Below are positions 34,504 to 43,367 of a stretch of DNA of 64,000 nt, one piece after another. Each line of letters opens with the position of its first letter. Within the stretch, counting starts at the first letter, position 1. Source of the stretch: Antarctobacter albus (GTDB taxonomy: Bacteria > Pseudomonadota > Alphaproteobacteria > Rhodobacterales > Rhodobacteraceae); contig NZ_FMZI01000009.1 of the NCBI RefSeq assembly GCF_900101505.1, forward strand, positions 1 to 64,000, written 5' to 3'. A program made the translations under genes and the position numbers. The notes beneath the pieces were generated by a model. It did no database searches. It was not told where the DNA came from and saw only the letters and a program-made list of their open reading frames with translations.

Positions 34504-35271
34504 ATGTTCGATCTTCTTCTGTCTGACGGGATGTTCCCGTTCATCCTCGCCCTGGCATTGCTCTTCGGCCTCTTGGTGCTTGAGGTGGTCTTTGGCCTGT
34601 TGGGCGGGACACTTCTGGGTTCGGGCGCGGACGGGCTGGACGTCGATGGACCGGACCTTGATATCGACATGCCCGACCTCGGCGACATGGAGATCGACCT
34701 GGGCCTGGACGGGACGGACATCGACATCGCCGACCTGGAACTGGCAGAGCCGGACCTGGACATGGACGTGCCCGACCTGAACGCCGACATGCCGAATGGA
34801 GCCCCCGACGGTGCGGGCAGCGTGGCCGCCTGGCTGGGCTTCGGCAAGATGCCGGCGCTGATCTGGCTGGCGGCGATCCTGCTGGCCTTTGGCCTGACCG
34901 GGCTGGTCATCCAGACCGTGGCCGACAATCTCCTTGGCGGCCCGCTCCCGTCCTGGCTGGTGGCCCTGCCGGCCGGTGCGGCGGCTATCTGGTTTGCCCG
35001 CCAGTTCGGCGCGCTCTTTGCCCGCCTCCTGCCCAGGACGGAAACAGAGGCGTTGTCGGAACGTCACCTTGGCCGCCGCACGGGGATCGTGACCCAGGGG
35101 ACCGCCGCACGCGGCCGCCCGGCCGAAGTCAAGGTCACTGACCGCTACGGCAATATCCACTACCTGCGGGCCGAGCCGCTGCGCGACGATGCGACGATCC
35201 CACAAGGGACAGAGGTCATGGTGCTGCGCCACCGATATGAGAAAGGCTACCTGCTGGTCGCACTTTCCTGA
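34504..35271 (+). CDS. yqiJ: YqiJ-like OB-fold membrane protein, flotillin partner
   Basis: A 255-residue inner-membrane protein of the NfeD/YqiJ type. One hydrophobic segment at the N-terminus (about 10-40) and two more (about 115-140 and 145-165) precede a C-terminal OB-fold domain (GIVTQGTAARGRPAEVKVTD). An acidic tract between the first two membrane parts (about residues 45-95) consists of degenerate DLDIDMPDL-type repeats, with an unusually high Asp density. It is followed 27 bases later by flotillin, the standard pairing; YqiJ-type proteins are thought to assist flotillin assembly. Confidence 0.85.
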   Translation: MFDLLLSDGMFPFILALALLFGLLVLEVVFGLLGGTLLGSGADGLDVDGPDLDIDMPDLGDMEIDLGLDGTDIDIADLELAEPDLDMDVPDLNADMPNGAPDGAGSVAAWLGFGKMPALIWLAAILLAFGLTGLVIQTVADNLLGGPLPSWLVALPAGAAAIWFARQFGALFARLLPRTETEALSERHLGRRTGIVTQGTAARGRPAEVKVTDRYGNIHYLRAEPLRDDATIPQGTEVMVLRHRYEKGYLLVALS

Positions 35272-35298
35272 TTTATTTCCAACCTTTAGGGGACAAAA

Positions 35299-36993
35299 AT
35301 GGACACCTTGCTACTCATTGCCATTATCGTCGTGGGCTTTCTGGCCCTTCTCGTGCTCATCATGCTGGTGCTGGCCCGCCTCTACCGCCGCGCCACCCGC
35401 GAAGTCAGCCTGGTCCGCACCGGTGCCGGCGGCAAGAAGGTGGTGATGGACGGCGGCACGCTCGTCGTCCCGCTGCTGCACGAGGTCTTTCCCGTCAACA
35501 TGAAAACCCTGCGCCTCGAGGTGAAACGCGACGGCGAGGCCGCGCTGATCACCCAGGACCGGATGCGCGTCGACGTGGGTGTGGAATTCTACGTCTCCGT
35601 CTCGCCCACCGTGGAAGGCGTTGCCCGCGCCGCACAGACACTGGGCGACCGCACCTTCGACATCGAACAACTGCGCGAGATGATCGAGGGCAAGCTGATC
35701 GACGGCCTGCGCGCCGTGGCCGCCCAGATGACGATGGACAGCCTGCATGAGAACCGCGCCGATTTCGTGCAGGAAGTGCAGAATACCGTCTCCGAGGACC
35801 TGACCAAGAACGGCCTGTCGCTCGAGTCCGTGTCCCTGACCGCGCTGGACCAGACTCCCTTCGAGGCGCTGGATGAGAACAACGCCTTCAACGCCGTCGG
35901 GATGCGCCGCCTCGCCGAGGTGATTTCAACCTCGCGCAAGGAACGCGCCAACATCGAGGCCGAGGCCGACGTTGCCGTCCGCCGGGCCGAGATGGAGGCC
36001 GCGCGCCACAAGCTGTCGATCGAGCAGGACGAGGAACAGGCCCGCATCGAACAGATGCAGCGCATCGAAACGATGAAGGCCGCCCAGGAAGCCGAGATCG
36101 CCGCCCGTGCCGAGGATTCGAAGCGCGAGACCGAACGGTCGCGCATCGCCCGTGAGGAAGCCGTCCGCACATCGGAAATCGCGCGCGAACGCAAGATTCG
36201 CGAGGCCGAGATCACCAAGGAGCGCGAACTGGAGGTCGCCGAACAGGAACGCCAGATCATCATCGCGCAGAAATCCGAGGAAGAAAGCCGCGCCCGCGCC
36301 AGCGCCGACCTTGCCCGCGCCGAGGCAACCAAGGCGATGGAGGCGGTGACCACCGCCAAGGAAGTGGCCGAGGCCGAGCGGATCAAGCAGATTGCCCTGA
36401 TCGAGGCCGCCCGCGAGGCAGAGCGCGAAGCCACCGCCATCCGCCTGTCCGCCCAGGCGGAAAAGGATGCCGCCGCCGACCGTGCCGCCGCCCGCCGCGA
36501 AGAAGCCCAGGCCGAGGCCGACGCGATCACCACCACCGCCGAGGCCCGCAAGCTGGACATGCTGGCCCAGGCCGAAGGTACGCGCGCCCTGAACGATGCC
36601 GAAAACGCCCTGTCGGATGCGCTGGTTGCCATGCGCGTCGACCTGGCCCGGATCGAGGCCCTGCCGCGCATGCTCGCCGAGGCCGTCAAGCCCGCCGAGA
36701 AGATCGACTCGATCCGCATCCACCAGGTTTCCGGCCTGAACGGTGCCGGGGGCAACGGCGGTACCGGGTCATCCGAGGGCAAGGCCCCGGTGAACCAGGC
36801 GCTGGATTCGATCATGGGCATGGCCGTGCAGATGCCGGCGCTCAAAAAGCTGGGCGAGGAACTGGGCATGACGATGGACGGCACCATCGACGGGCTGATG
36901 GGCTCCAAGGCGGTTACGCCGATCGCCCCGGAGGCCGCGGAACCCGTTCAGGACGATGCCGCCCCGGAAACACCGGAAGAACCCCGGCACTAG
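35299..36993 (+). CDS. yqiK: Flotillin family protein (YqiK-like)
   Basis: A 564-residue SPFH-domain scaffold protein. An N-terminal hydrophobic anchor (about 4-27) is followed by the SPFH/band 7 domain (to about 230), then a long Ala/Glu-rich coiled coil (about 230-455, e.g. EAEITKERELEVAEQERQ). The flexible C-terminus is Gly-rich, then has MGMAVQMPALKKLGEELG. Flotillins organise membrane microdomains. ATG 35299 has AGGGGACAAAA before it. Second gene of the yqiJ operon. Confidence 0.93.
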   Translation: MDTLLLIAIIVVGFLALLVLIMLVLARLYRRATREVSLVRTGAGGKKVVMDGGTLVVPLLHEVFPVNMKTLRLEVKRDGEAALITQDRMRVDVGVEFYVSVSPTVEGVARAAQTLGDRTFDIEQLREMIEGKLIDGLRAVAAQMTMDSLHENRADFVQEVQNTVSEDLTKNGLSLESVSLTALDQTPFEALDENNAFNAVGMRRLAEVISTSRKERANIEAEADVAVRRAEMEAARHKLSIEQDEEQARIEQMQRIETMKAAQEAEIAARAEDSKRETERSRIAREEAVRTSEIARERKIREAEITKERELEVAEQERQIIIAQKSEEESRARASADLARAEATKAMEAVTTAKEVAEAERIKQIALIEAAREAEREATAIRLSAQAEKDAAADRAAARREEAQAEADAITTTAEARKLDMLAQAEGTRALNDAENALSDALVAMRVDLARIEALPRMLAEAVKPAEKIDSIRIHQVSGLNGAGGNGGTGSSEGKAPVNQALDSIMGMAVQMPALKKLGEELGMTMDGTIDGLMGSKAVTPIAPEAAEPVQDDAAPETPEEPRH

Positions 36994-37098
36994 ACGTCCC
37001 TTGGCAGCGTCCCCCGGTGGGACGTTGCCGCCATACCCCCGTGTACTTGATTTCGGGCGTCTCTGGTCAGGCCCGTAGGATGGGTCATCGACCCATCC
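36994..37098. terminator. Two hairpins between convergent flotillin and extensin-type genes
   Basis: ACGTCCC (36994-37000) pairs with GGGACGT (37019-37025) directly after the flotillin stop. GGATGGGTC (37078-37086) pairs with GACCCATCC (37090-37098) around a 3-base loop, 21 bases before the stop of the minus-strand gene. Together they probably end both transcripts; T-runs are missing. Confidence 0.5.
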
Positions 37099-37118
37099 TC
37101 CTCCGGTCCGGAAGAACC

Positions 37119-37769
37119 TCAGCGGCAGTAGGCGCCGTTGCCATGTCGCCGGGTGTCAAAGTGGAAGTGGTCCTCGTGGTAGCCGTCCGATCCCGGCCCA
37201 AGGACCGTGCCGAAGACTCCGCAGGCGTCCTTGTGCATCCGGCGCAGCGCCCTGCCGTCCCGCCGCTTGCGCCAGCCATCCTCGACCGTGATCGCGGACC
37301 CGTCCTTGAGCAGCACCGCCGAGATGTCGATCGCCTTGCCGCGCCCGTGTTCGGAAATCGGCGCACCGGGCTGGTTGTTCCGGGTCCGGCAGGAATAATG
37401 CGCCGCGACCTTCAGACCCGAAAGCCCGCCGCCGCGCCGTCCGACAGCCGGCTTGGCGGTTTCACGCACCCAGACCTCCAGCGCCCGCGCCGTCGGGCAG
37501 TCGATCAGCGCCGCCTGGCTCAGCCGGACGTTGCCCACCGTGCGCAAACGCACCGCGTCCTGTATGCCGCAGCCGTTCAGCTTGCCCGGAACCCTGCCCA
37601 CGACCTCGCCCTGCAGAGAGGGATCGCCACACAGCCCGCGCCCGTCGCTGCTGGCGAAGGCATTGCCAAGGGCGCCGCGCACACCGTCCAGCCCATTGCC
37701 GACGCGTTCGCGCACACCGCAGGATCCAAGGATGACAAGACAGCAAAGCCCGAGGGTCAGTCGTTTCAC
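37119..37769 (-). CDS. Extensin-family (M15-like) lipoprotein
   Basis: A 216-residue predicted lipoprotein (lipobox LGSC, Cys about 17) with an Extensin_C domain: CGIQDAVRL, YSCRTRNN, SEHGRGKAIDIS (His and Asp in an M15-like HxxxxxxD arrangement) and a terminal HEDHFHFD. The motifs suggest a zinc peptidase acting on peptidoglycan, though the family has little biochemistry. ATG 37769 overlaps the tyrA stop (37766-37769), so it is the third gene of the hisC-tyrA operon. Confidence 0.87.
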   Translation of the reverse strand: MKRLTLGLCCLVILGSCGVRERVGNGLDGVRGALGNAFASSDGRGLCGDPSLQGEVVGRVPGKLNGCGIQDAVRLRTVGNVRLSQAALIDCPTARALEVWVRETAKPAVGRRGGGLSGLKVAAHYSCRTRNNQPGAPISEHGRGKAIDISAVLLKDGSAITVEDGWRKRRDGRALRRMHKDACGVFGTVLGPGSDGYHEDHFHFDTRRHGNGAYCR

Positions 37770-38686
37770 CGTTCCACCTTCACGCGGCCAAAGTCCGGTT
37801 TATCAGTATCCTGACCGGCCTCCAGAATGCCACGGCGGATGGCCCGCGTATGGGTGAAATAGGCGTGAAGCTGCTCACCGTCGCCGGTGCGGATGGCCCG
37901 CTGAAGGGCCATCAATTCCTCGGTAAAGCGTCCCAGGATCTCGATCGTGGCATCCTTGTTGGTCAGGAAGACGTCGCGCCACATGGTCGGATCGCTGGCG
38001 GCAATCCGGGTGAAATCGCGGAAACCGGCGGCCGAGAACTTGATGACCTCCTGGTCCGACACACGGCGCAGATCGTCGGCCACGCCCACCATCGTATAGG
38101 CGATCAGGTGCGGAATATGGCTGACCACGGCACAGACAAGGTCGTGGTGTTCGGCGTCCATCACCTCGGTGTTCGACCCCAGCGCCTGCCAATAGGCCTG
38201 CATCCGCTCCACTTCTGCAGGGTCGGACCCCTCGACCGGAACGATCAGGCACCAGCGGTTGTCGAAGAGCGTGGAAAACCCGGCCTCGGGCCCGGAATGT
38301 TCGGTCCCGGCCATCGGGTGACAGGGCACGAAATGCACACCCTCGGGGATATGCGGGCCGACCTCTTCGATCACCGTCCTTTTGACCGAGCCGACGTCGA
38401 TCACCGTGGCGCCCGGTTTCAGGTGCGGGGCGATCTCCTCGGCCACCCGGCCCATGACGCCCACCGGCGTTGCCAGCACGACAAGATCGGCATCCCGGAC
38501 CGCGTCGACCAGGCTGTCGCAGACCTCGTCACATAGTCCGATGCGGCGGGCCGTCTCGCGCGTCTCCGCCGAACGGGCGTATCCGGTCACATGACCTGCC
38601 ACGCCGCCGCGTTTCATCGCCCAGAACATCGACGAGGCGATCAGCCCCAGGCCGATCAGCGCCACGCGTTCGTAGATCACCGTCAT
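37766..38686 (-). CDS. tyrA: Prephenate/arogenate dehydrogenase
   Basis: NAD(P)-dependent oxidative decarboxylase of tyrosine synthesis, 306 residues. N-terminal Rossmann motif [11 protein letters not shown], then [16 protein letters not shown]-like VIDVGSVK, and [16 protein letters not shown] with the catalytic His. The C-terminal helical domain has [11 protein letters not shown]. No chorismate mutase or ACT domain, so it is the short monofunctional type, for which arogenate or prephenate preference cannot be told. Overlaps hisC (38683-38686) and the extensin-type gene by four bases each. Confidence 0.93.
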   Translation of the reverse strand: MTVIYERVALIGLGLIASSMFWAMKRGGVAGHVTGYARSAETRETARRIGLCDEVCDSLVDAVRDADLVVLATPVGVMGRVAEEIAPHLKPGATVIDVGSVKRTVIEEVGPHIPEGVHFVPCHPMAGTEHSGPEAGFSTLFDNRWCLIVPVEGSDPAEVERMQAYWQALGSNTEVMDAEHHDLVCAVVSHIPHLIAYTMVGVADDLRRVSDQEVIKFSAAGFRDFTRIAASDPTMWRDVFLTNKDATIEILGRFTEELMALQRAIRTGDGEQLHAYFTHTRAIRRGILEAGQDTDKPDFGRVKVER

Positions 38687-39768
38687 CGCGCACCTGCCTT
38701 GAACAAACCGATGTTATGCGCGACCCGCCGGCACGACGGTTCGTCGCCCACCGTGATCCGCAGGCAGTTGGGCAGGTTGTAGCCGCCCACCCGCCGCACG
38801 ATCAGTCCCTGGCTCTGCAGGTACAGATCACAGGCCTCGGCCTCGGCCTGGTCAGCAAATCGTGCCAGAACGAAGTTCGCCGTCGAGGTGTCGCTGGGCA
38901 CGCCGTGTTCGGCCAAGGCCTCGGCCAGCCAGGTCCGCAGGCGGGTGTTCTCGGACCGGCACTTCTCGACATAGGCGGTGTCGCGCACCGCCGCCTCGGC
39001 GGCCGCCAGCGCGGTGCCTGACAGGTTGAACGGTCCGCGGACGCGGTTCAGCACATCGATGACATCTTTCGGACCATAGCCCCAGCCGACGCGCAGACCG
39101 CCCAGTCCGTAGAGTTTCGAAAACGTCCGGGTCATCACCACGTTGTCGCGGTGCTCGACCAGCTTGGCGCCGCCGTCATAGCCTTCGACATATTCCGCGT
39201 AGGCGCCGTCCAGCACCAGGAGGCATTGCTCGGGCAGTCCTTCGGCCAGGCGCTCGATCTCGGCCAGGCCGATCATCGTGCCGGTCGGGTTGTTGGGGTT
39301 GGCGATGAAGACCAGCCGCGCCTTGTCGGTACAGCCGGCAAGGATCGCGTCGACATCCGTGACCCGCTCACGCTCCTTGACCTCGACCGGGGTCGCCCCG
39401 GCGGCCAGCGCGCTGATGCGGTACATGGCAAAGCCGTGTTCGGTATAGACAACCTCTGTGCCCGGCCCCGAATAGGCCTGGCAGAGAAAGGTGATGATCT
39501 CGTCGCTGCCCACGCCGCAGATCACCCGGTCCGGGTCGACACCGTGCATCTCTCCGATCGCCTCGCGCAGGCCGCGATGGTCGGTGGACGGATAGCGATG
39601 CAACTCGTGAACGGACCGTTTGACGGCCTCCTGCGCGGCAGGGCTTGGCCCGAACGGATTCTCGTTCGAGCTCAGCTTGACCACGTTGGTCACACCCTCG
39701 ACGTGGGATTTGCCCCCCACGTAAAGCGCGATGTCCATGATCCCGGGCTGCGGCTTGATCGCTGTCAT
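38683..39768 (-). CDS. hisC: Histidinol-phosphate aminotransferase
   Basis: PLP aminotransferase (fold I) of histidine synthesis; members of this clade can also aminate prephenate or aromatic keto acids. 361 residues, with [24 protein letters not shown] and [18 protein letters not shown] (PLP lysine near residue 216). ATG 39768 has GGAGG five bases upstream, preferred to the frame opening at 39837. Sitting directly before tyrA, with a 4-base overlap, it may serve tyrosine as well as histidine synthesis. Confidence 0.92.
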   Translation of the reverse strand: MTAIKPQPGIMDIALYVGGKSHVEGVTNVVKLSSNENPFGPSPAAQEAVKRSVHELHRYPSTDHRGLREAIGEMHGVDPDRVICGVGSDEIITFLCQAYSGPGTEVVYTEHGFAMYRISALAAGATPVEVKERERVTDVDAILAGCTDKARLVFIANPNNPTGTMIGLAEIERLAEGLPEQCLLVLDGAYAEYVEGYDGGAKLVEHRDNVVMTRTFSKLYGLGGLRVGWGYGPKDVIDVLNRVRGPFNLSGTALAAAEAAVRDTAYVEKCRSENTRLRTWLAEALAEHGVPSDTSTANFVLARFADQAEAEACDLYLQSQGLIVRRVGGYNLPNCLRITVGDEPSCRRVAHNIGLFKAGAR

Positions 39769-39888
39769 TCTCACCTCCAAAAGCCCCCCGTGCATAGCGC
39801 CGTGCCCCTGCTTAGAAAAGGCACAAACGGGTTCCATTCCACGCCCCGCAGGATACGATGCGGTCAGAAGTTTTCACGGATCCAATTC

Positions 39889-41475
39889 ATGCGGACGCTG
39901 TTTGCCATATTCCTCGCCCTGAACGCGCTGTTGGTCGTTCTCTTGCTGATCTATTTCGGCGCCTTCGCCCCGCGTATCGCGCTGCATGTCCTGGCCGATC
40001 CGACGCACCGCGCCCTTGAGCCCGCCCTGGTGGACTGGGCCGACGACAACAATGCCGAGCTGAGCTTTACCTATCGCGGTTCCGCCGAGATCGCGCGCAA
40101 CCTGTCCGAAGGGTCGGTTGCCGAATACGACGCCGTCTGGCCGGCGGATTCGCTGTGGCTGACGCTTGGCGACAGTGGTGGCGTCCACTATGCCGCGCCC
40201 GTCCATCATTCCCCCGTCGTTCTGGCCCTTCGTAACTCGACGGCAACAGCCCTGGGGTGGACCGGGCGAGCCGACGTGACCCTGCAGGAGATCGCGGAGG
40301 CCGCCGGTGAGGGCAAGTTCCGCCTTGCCATGCCTTCGGCCACGCAATCCGGCGCAGGCGTCGCGACCTACCTGGGTATGTGGCACACACTCTCGGGCAC
40401 CGGGGACGTGCTGACGGAAGAACACCTGGCAGACGAGGCCCTGCGCGACGAGATGCGCGCCCTGCTGGACCGGATGAGCCGAACCTCCGGCGGTTCGGGC
40501 CCGCTGACAGAGACACTTGTGGCGAATGACGACGCCTTCGACGCGCTGTTTGCAAGCGAGGCGCAGGTCATCGCTGCCAACCGGCAACTGGCGGCCAAGG
40601 GGATCGAACCGCTGCAAGTGCTCTACCTGCCCGGAGCGCAGCCCGTGCTGGAGGCCCCGCTGGGCATGTTGACCGATGGCGACGAGGACAAGGAAGCCAA
40701 GTTCCTCGAGCTACAGGCCTTTCTCGGGACCAAGGACTCGCGGATCATCCTGTCGGGACTGGGCTGGCGGGCCGGGTCGGTCGCCGAACCGCTGACTGCG
40801 TCAGCGGACGATCTGGACTCATCCATCTGGAACCCGGGCTGGGGCATCGACCCCGCACGTGCCATCGTCCCAATGCCCCGGCCCGAGGCCTCCGTGATCT
40901 CCGAAGCGCTGGCGCTCTATGACACGGAGTTGCGCAAACCCTCTCTGACAGTCTGGGTGCTGGATGTCTCCAGCGCCATGAACGGACAACCCATCACCGA
41001 CCTGAAAGACGCGATGACCGGGCTGCTGCAGCCAAGCCCGCAGGACGTGAGCATCGTCATTCCCTACAACAACAACATCCTTGATCCGATGGTGATCGAG
41101 GGCGACGACGCGGCAGCGGTCCAGTCCGCCCTGCGACAGTTCAGCGACCTGCAAGCCACGGGTGGTCTGGACATGTATTACGCCGTCTACGAGGCTTTCG
41201 AGGCCATCAGCCCCTATGCCGTGGACGGTGCGATCACCGACTACCAGCCCAGGATCGTGGTCCTCGCCGCCGGACCGTCCGACACGGAAAGCCGCATTTC
41301 GTTGCTCGCCTACCGGGATCAGACTGCCTTTACCAAGGATGTTCCGATCCAGGTTGTCGCCTTCGGGGATGCGGACGCGGGGCAGCTTGCCGAACTCTCC
41401 AACATCTCCTCGGGGCGTTTGTTCCGGGTCGAGGGCGACCTGCCGCGCGCCTTGCGGCAGGCCGGGGGGTTGTGA
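39889..41475 (+). CDS. Membrane-anchored fusion of a solute-binding-type domain and a VWA domain
   Basis: A 528-residue protein. An N-terminal membrane anchor (about 3-27) is followed by a periplasmic binding-protein-like domain (about 30-320: SFTYRGSAEIARNL, YDAVWPADSLW, MPSATQSGAGVATYLG). A von Willebrand A domain follows (about 350-525), beginning WVLDVSSAMNG, where the MIDAS motif reads D-x-S-x-A instead of D-x-S-x-S. TGGLDMYYAVYEAF is a later VWA element. It may bind a ligand and signal through the VWA part. The neighbours give no pathway. ATG 39889 has no strong ribosome site. Confidence 0.8.
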   Translation: MRTLFAIFLALNALLVVLLLIYFGAFAPRIALHVLADPTHRALEPALVDWADDNNAELSFTYRGSAEIARNLSEGSVAEYDAVWPADSLWLTLGDSGGVHYAAPVHHSPVVLALRNSTATALGWTGRADVTLQEIAEAAGEGKFRLAMPSATQSGAGVATYLGMWHTLSGTGDVLTEEHLADEALRDEMRALLDRMSRTSGGSGPLTETLVANDDAFDALFASEAQVIAANRQLAAKGIEPLQVLYLPGAQPVLEAPLGMLTDGDEDKEAKFLELQAFLGTKDSRIILSGLGWRAGSVAEPLTASADDLDSSIWNPGWGIDPARAIVPMPRPEASVISEALALYDTELRKPSLTVWVLDVSSAMNGQPITDLKDAMTGLLQPSPQDVSIVIPYNNNILDPMVIEGDDAAAVQSALRQFSDLQATGGLDMYYAVYEAFEAISPYAVDGAITDYQPRIVVLAAGPSDTESRISLLAYRDQTAFTKDVPIQVVAFGDADAGQLAELSNISSGRLFRVEGDLPRALRQAGGL

Positions 41476-41485
41476 CGGGCGCCGC

Positions 41486-43276
41486 CTAGTCCGGGAGCCA
41501 GCCCACCGCATCGCGGAACCGCCGCCATTGCGGCGTGTCCAGCAAGGGCCCCGCCATGAACACCGCGCCCGCGCGGGTCACATGGGTGCGGTCGCCTGAC
41601 AGGAACGTCCCGTTCGCGTCGAAGACCGGCAGTGTCTTTCCGTCCTTCGAAAAGCTGCGGAGGATGTCCAGGTAGATCGGTTCGGGGATCTTCGTGCGCA
41701 GCCAGTCGTTCCAATCCACGGTTTCGGGCAGGACCTGGACCCGCGCTTGCGGTCGGTCCTGTGGCGGGACACGTCCAAAGACGTTCAGGTTGTATCCAAA
41801 GACCTTCGGCCCGACGAACAGGATGCCGGGCCGCTCTGGAAGACCGGACGCCGCGACCCTGTCCCAGCATGCTTCTGTCAGCCAGTAGGTGACAAAGATC
41901 ACTCCGTCTGCGCGCCTCAACAGATCCGCGGTTTCGGCGGACTGCCGGTCGGGGTCGCAGAGGAAATAGTCGTCGCGATAGACGATGTCGGCGCTGTCGC
42001 CATAGCCGCCCTCGATCAGGATATTGATGAAGTCCCGCGCCTGGCTGTTGCCGATCACCAGGACGTCGGGGCGGTTGTTGTCTTCGAACTCATGCACCCG
42101 GTAGCCGAAGATGCGCGTGTTGTAGGCCCGGTAGACATCGGCCGGTTCAAATCGCGCGAGGTCGACCATGCGGGCGGGAAACCCCTTGAACTGGTAGGTG
42201 GCAAGGCCCACCCCCAACAGCAGAACCGATGCACCGCCAAGCGTCCGCCACAGAATGGGCACCGGCACACGCGAGCGGTCGCGGAACGGTGTCTCGACAA
42301 AGCGCCAGGACAGCCAGGCCAGCACAAAGACAGGACCGAGCAGCGCGACCAGCAGCATCAGCGGCGGTTCCGTGTGGCTGAGGATGCGCGTGAAGGCAAA
42401 GACCGGCTGGTGCCAGAGGTACAGGCTGTAGGAAATGAGGCCGATCCCGACCAGGGGCGCCAGAGACAGCAGCCGCCCAACCGGAGAACCGGCGCCCGAG
42501 AACCCGATCACCGCCGCCGCGCCGAGGGTTGGCAGCAAGGCCGCGTAGCCCGGATAGGGGACGTCGACGCTGAACCCGAAAACCGAAACGCCGATGGCCA
42601 CCAGCCCGGCGCAGGCCAGCCAGCCATTGCCAGCCAACCAGCCGCGCCGCTCTGCCAGCAGCACCGCCGCGCCGGTCAGCAATTGCCAGGCCCGGGTGTC
42701 GATCATCAGGAACGCATAGTCCCAGTCCGTCCAGGTCAGCGACAGGTTGCGGGCAAGGCTGATGCCCCAGAGCAGCAGTACCGTCTGCAGCAGATAGCCC
42801 CGCGCGACCCGCCACACCGCGAACAGCACCAAGGGCGCCACGACGTAGAATTGCTCTTCGACCCCCAGGCTCCAGGTGTGCAGCAAGGGCCGGAATTCTC
42901 CGACCGGGCCCCAATATCCGCTGGTCAGGTAGACCAGCAGGTTGTTGCCAAAGACCAGGGTCGCGACAACGCTCTGTCCCAGGTTCTCGTAGGGGTCGGG
43001 CAGCATGACGAACCAGCCCAGCACGAGGCAGGGCAGGATCACCGCGATCAGCGCCGGCAGGATGCGCCGCGCCCGGCGTTCGTAGAACCGCCAGAGCGAG
43101 AATCGTCCCCCGTCCATGTCCTCCAGCAAAAGACCGGTGATGAGATAGCCGCTGATGACAAAGAACACGTCGACGCCGACGAAGCCCCCCGAAAAGACCT
43201 CGGACCCGGCGTGGTAGAGGATCACCGGCAACACGGCGACGGCGCGCAAGCCGTCGACCTCCGGGCGGTATTTCAT
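41486..43276 (-). CDS. Acyltransferase 3 / SGNH fusion (OafA-type)
   Basis: A 596-residue inner-membrane enzyme expected to O-acetylate a surface polysaccharide or peptidoglycan. An acyltransferase-3 domain with about ten membrane segments opens with YRPEVDGLRAVAVLPVILYH and has FFVISGYLIT and RRARRILPAL. The C-terminal periplasmic SGNH-like domain has VIGNSQARDF (nucleophile block) and GDRTHVTRAG (catalytic Asp-x-x-His). No polysaccharide genes are nearby, so the substrate is open. Converges with the VWA fusion gene, ten bases between stops. Confidence 0.92.
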   Translation of the reverse strand: MKYRPEVDGLRAVAVLPVILYHAGSEVFSGGFVGVDVFFVISGYLITGLLLEDMDGGRFSLWRFYERRARRILPALIAVILPCLVLGWFVMLPDPYENLGQSVVATLVFGNNLLVYLTSGYWGPVGEFRPLLHTWSLGVEEQFYVVAPLVLFAVWRVARGYLLQTVLLLWGISLARNLSLTWTDWDYAFLMIDTRAWQLLTGAAVLLAERRGWLAGNGWLACAGLVAIGVSVFGFSVDVPYPGYAALLPTLGAAAVIGFSGAGSPVGRLLSLAPLVGIGLISYSLYLWHQPVFAFTRILSHTEPPLMLLVALLGPVFVLAWLSWRFVETPFRDRSRVPVPILWRTLGGASVLLLGVGLATYQFKGFPARMVDLARFEPADVYRAYNTRIFGYRVHEFEDNNRPDVLVIGNSQARDFINILIEGGYGDSADIVYRDDYFLCDPDRQSAETADLLRRADGVIFVTYWLTEACWDRVAASGLPERPGILFVGPKVFGYNLNVFGRVPPQDRPQARVQVLPETVDWNDWLRTKIPEPIYLDILRSFSKDGKTLPVFDANGTFLSGDRTHVTRAGAVFMAGPLLDTPQWRRFRDAVGWLPD

Positions 43277-43367
43277 CGAGGCAAACCCCTGTGGAACGGG
43301 GCCGGTCCCTGGCCGGCCAGAAAGTAACTGCTCTCAATCCCTCCCGCGGCCGTCATGGCCACGGATG

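Noticed and set aside
41747-43327. Plus-strand open frame of about 520 codons
   Set aside because: Antisense to the acyltransferase gene; composition typical of a shadow frame.
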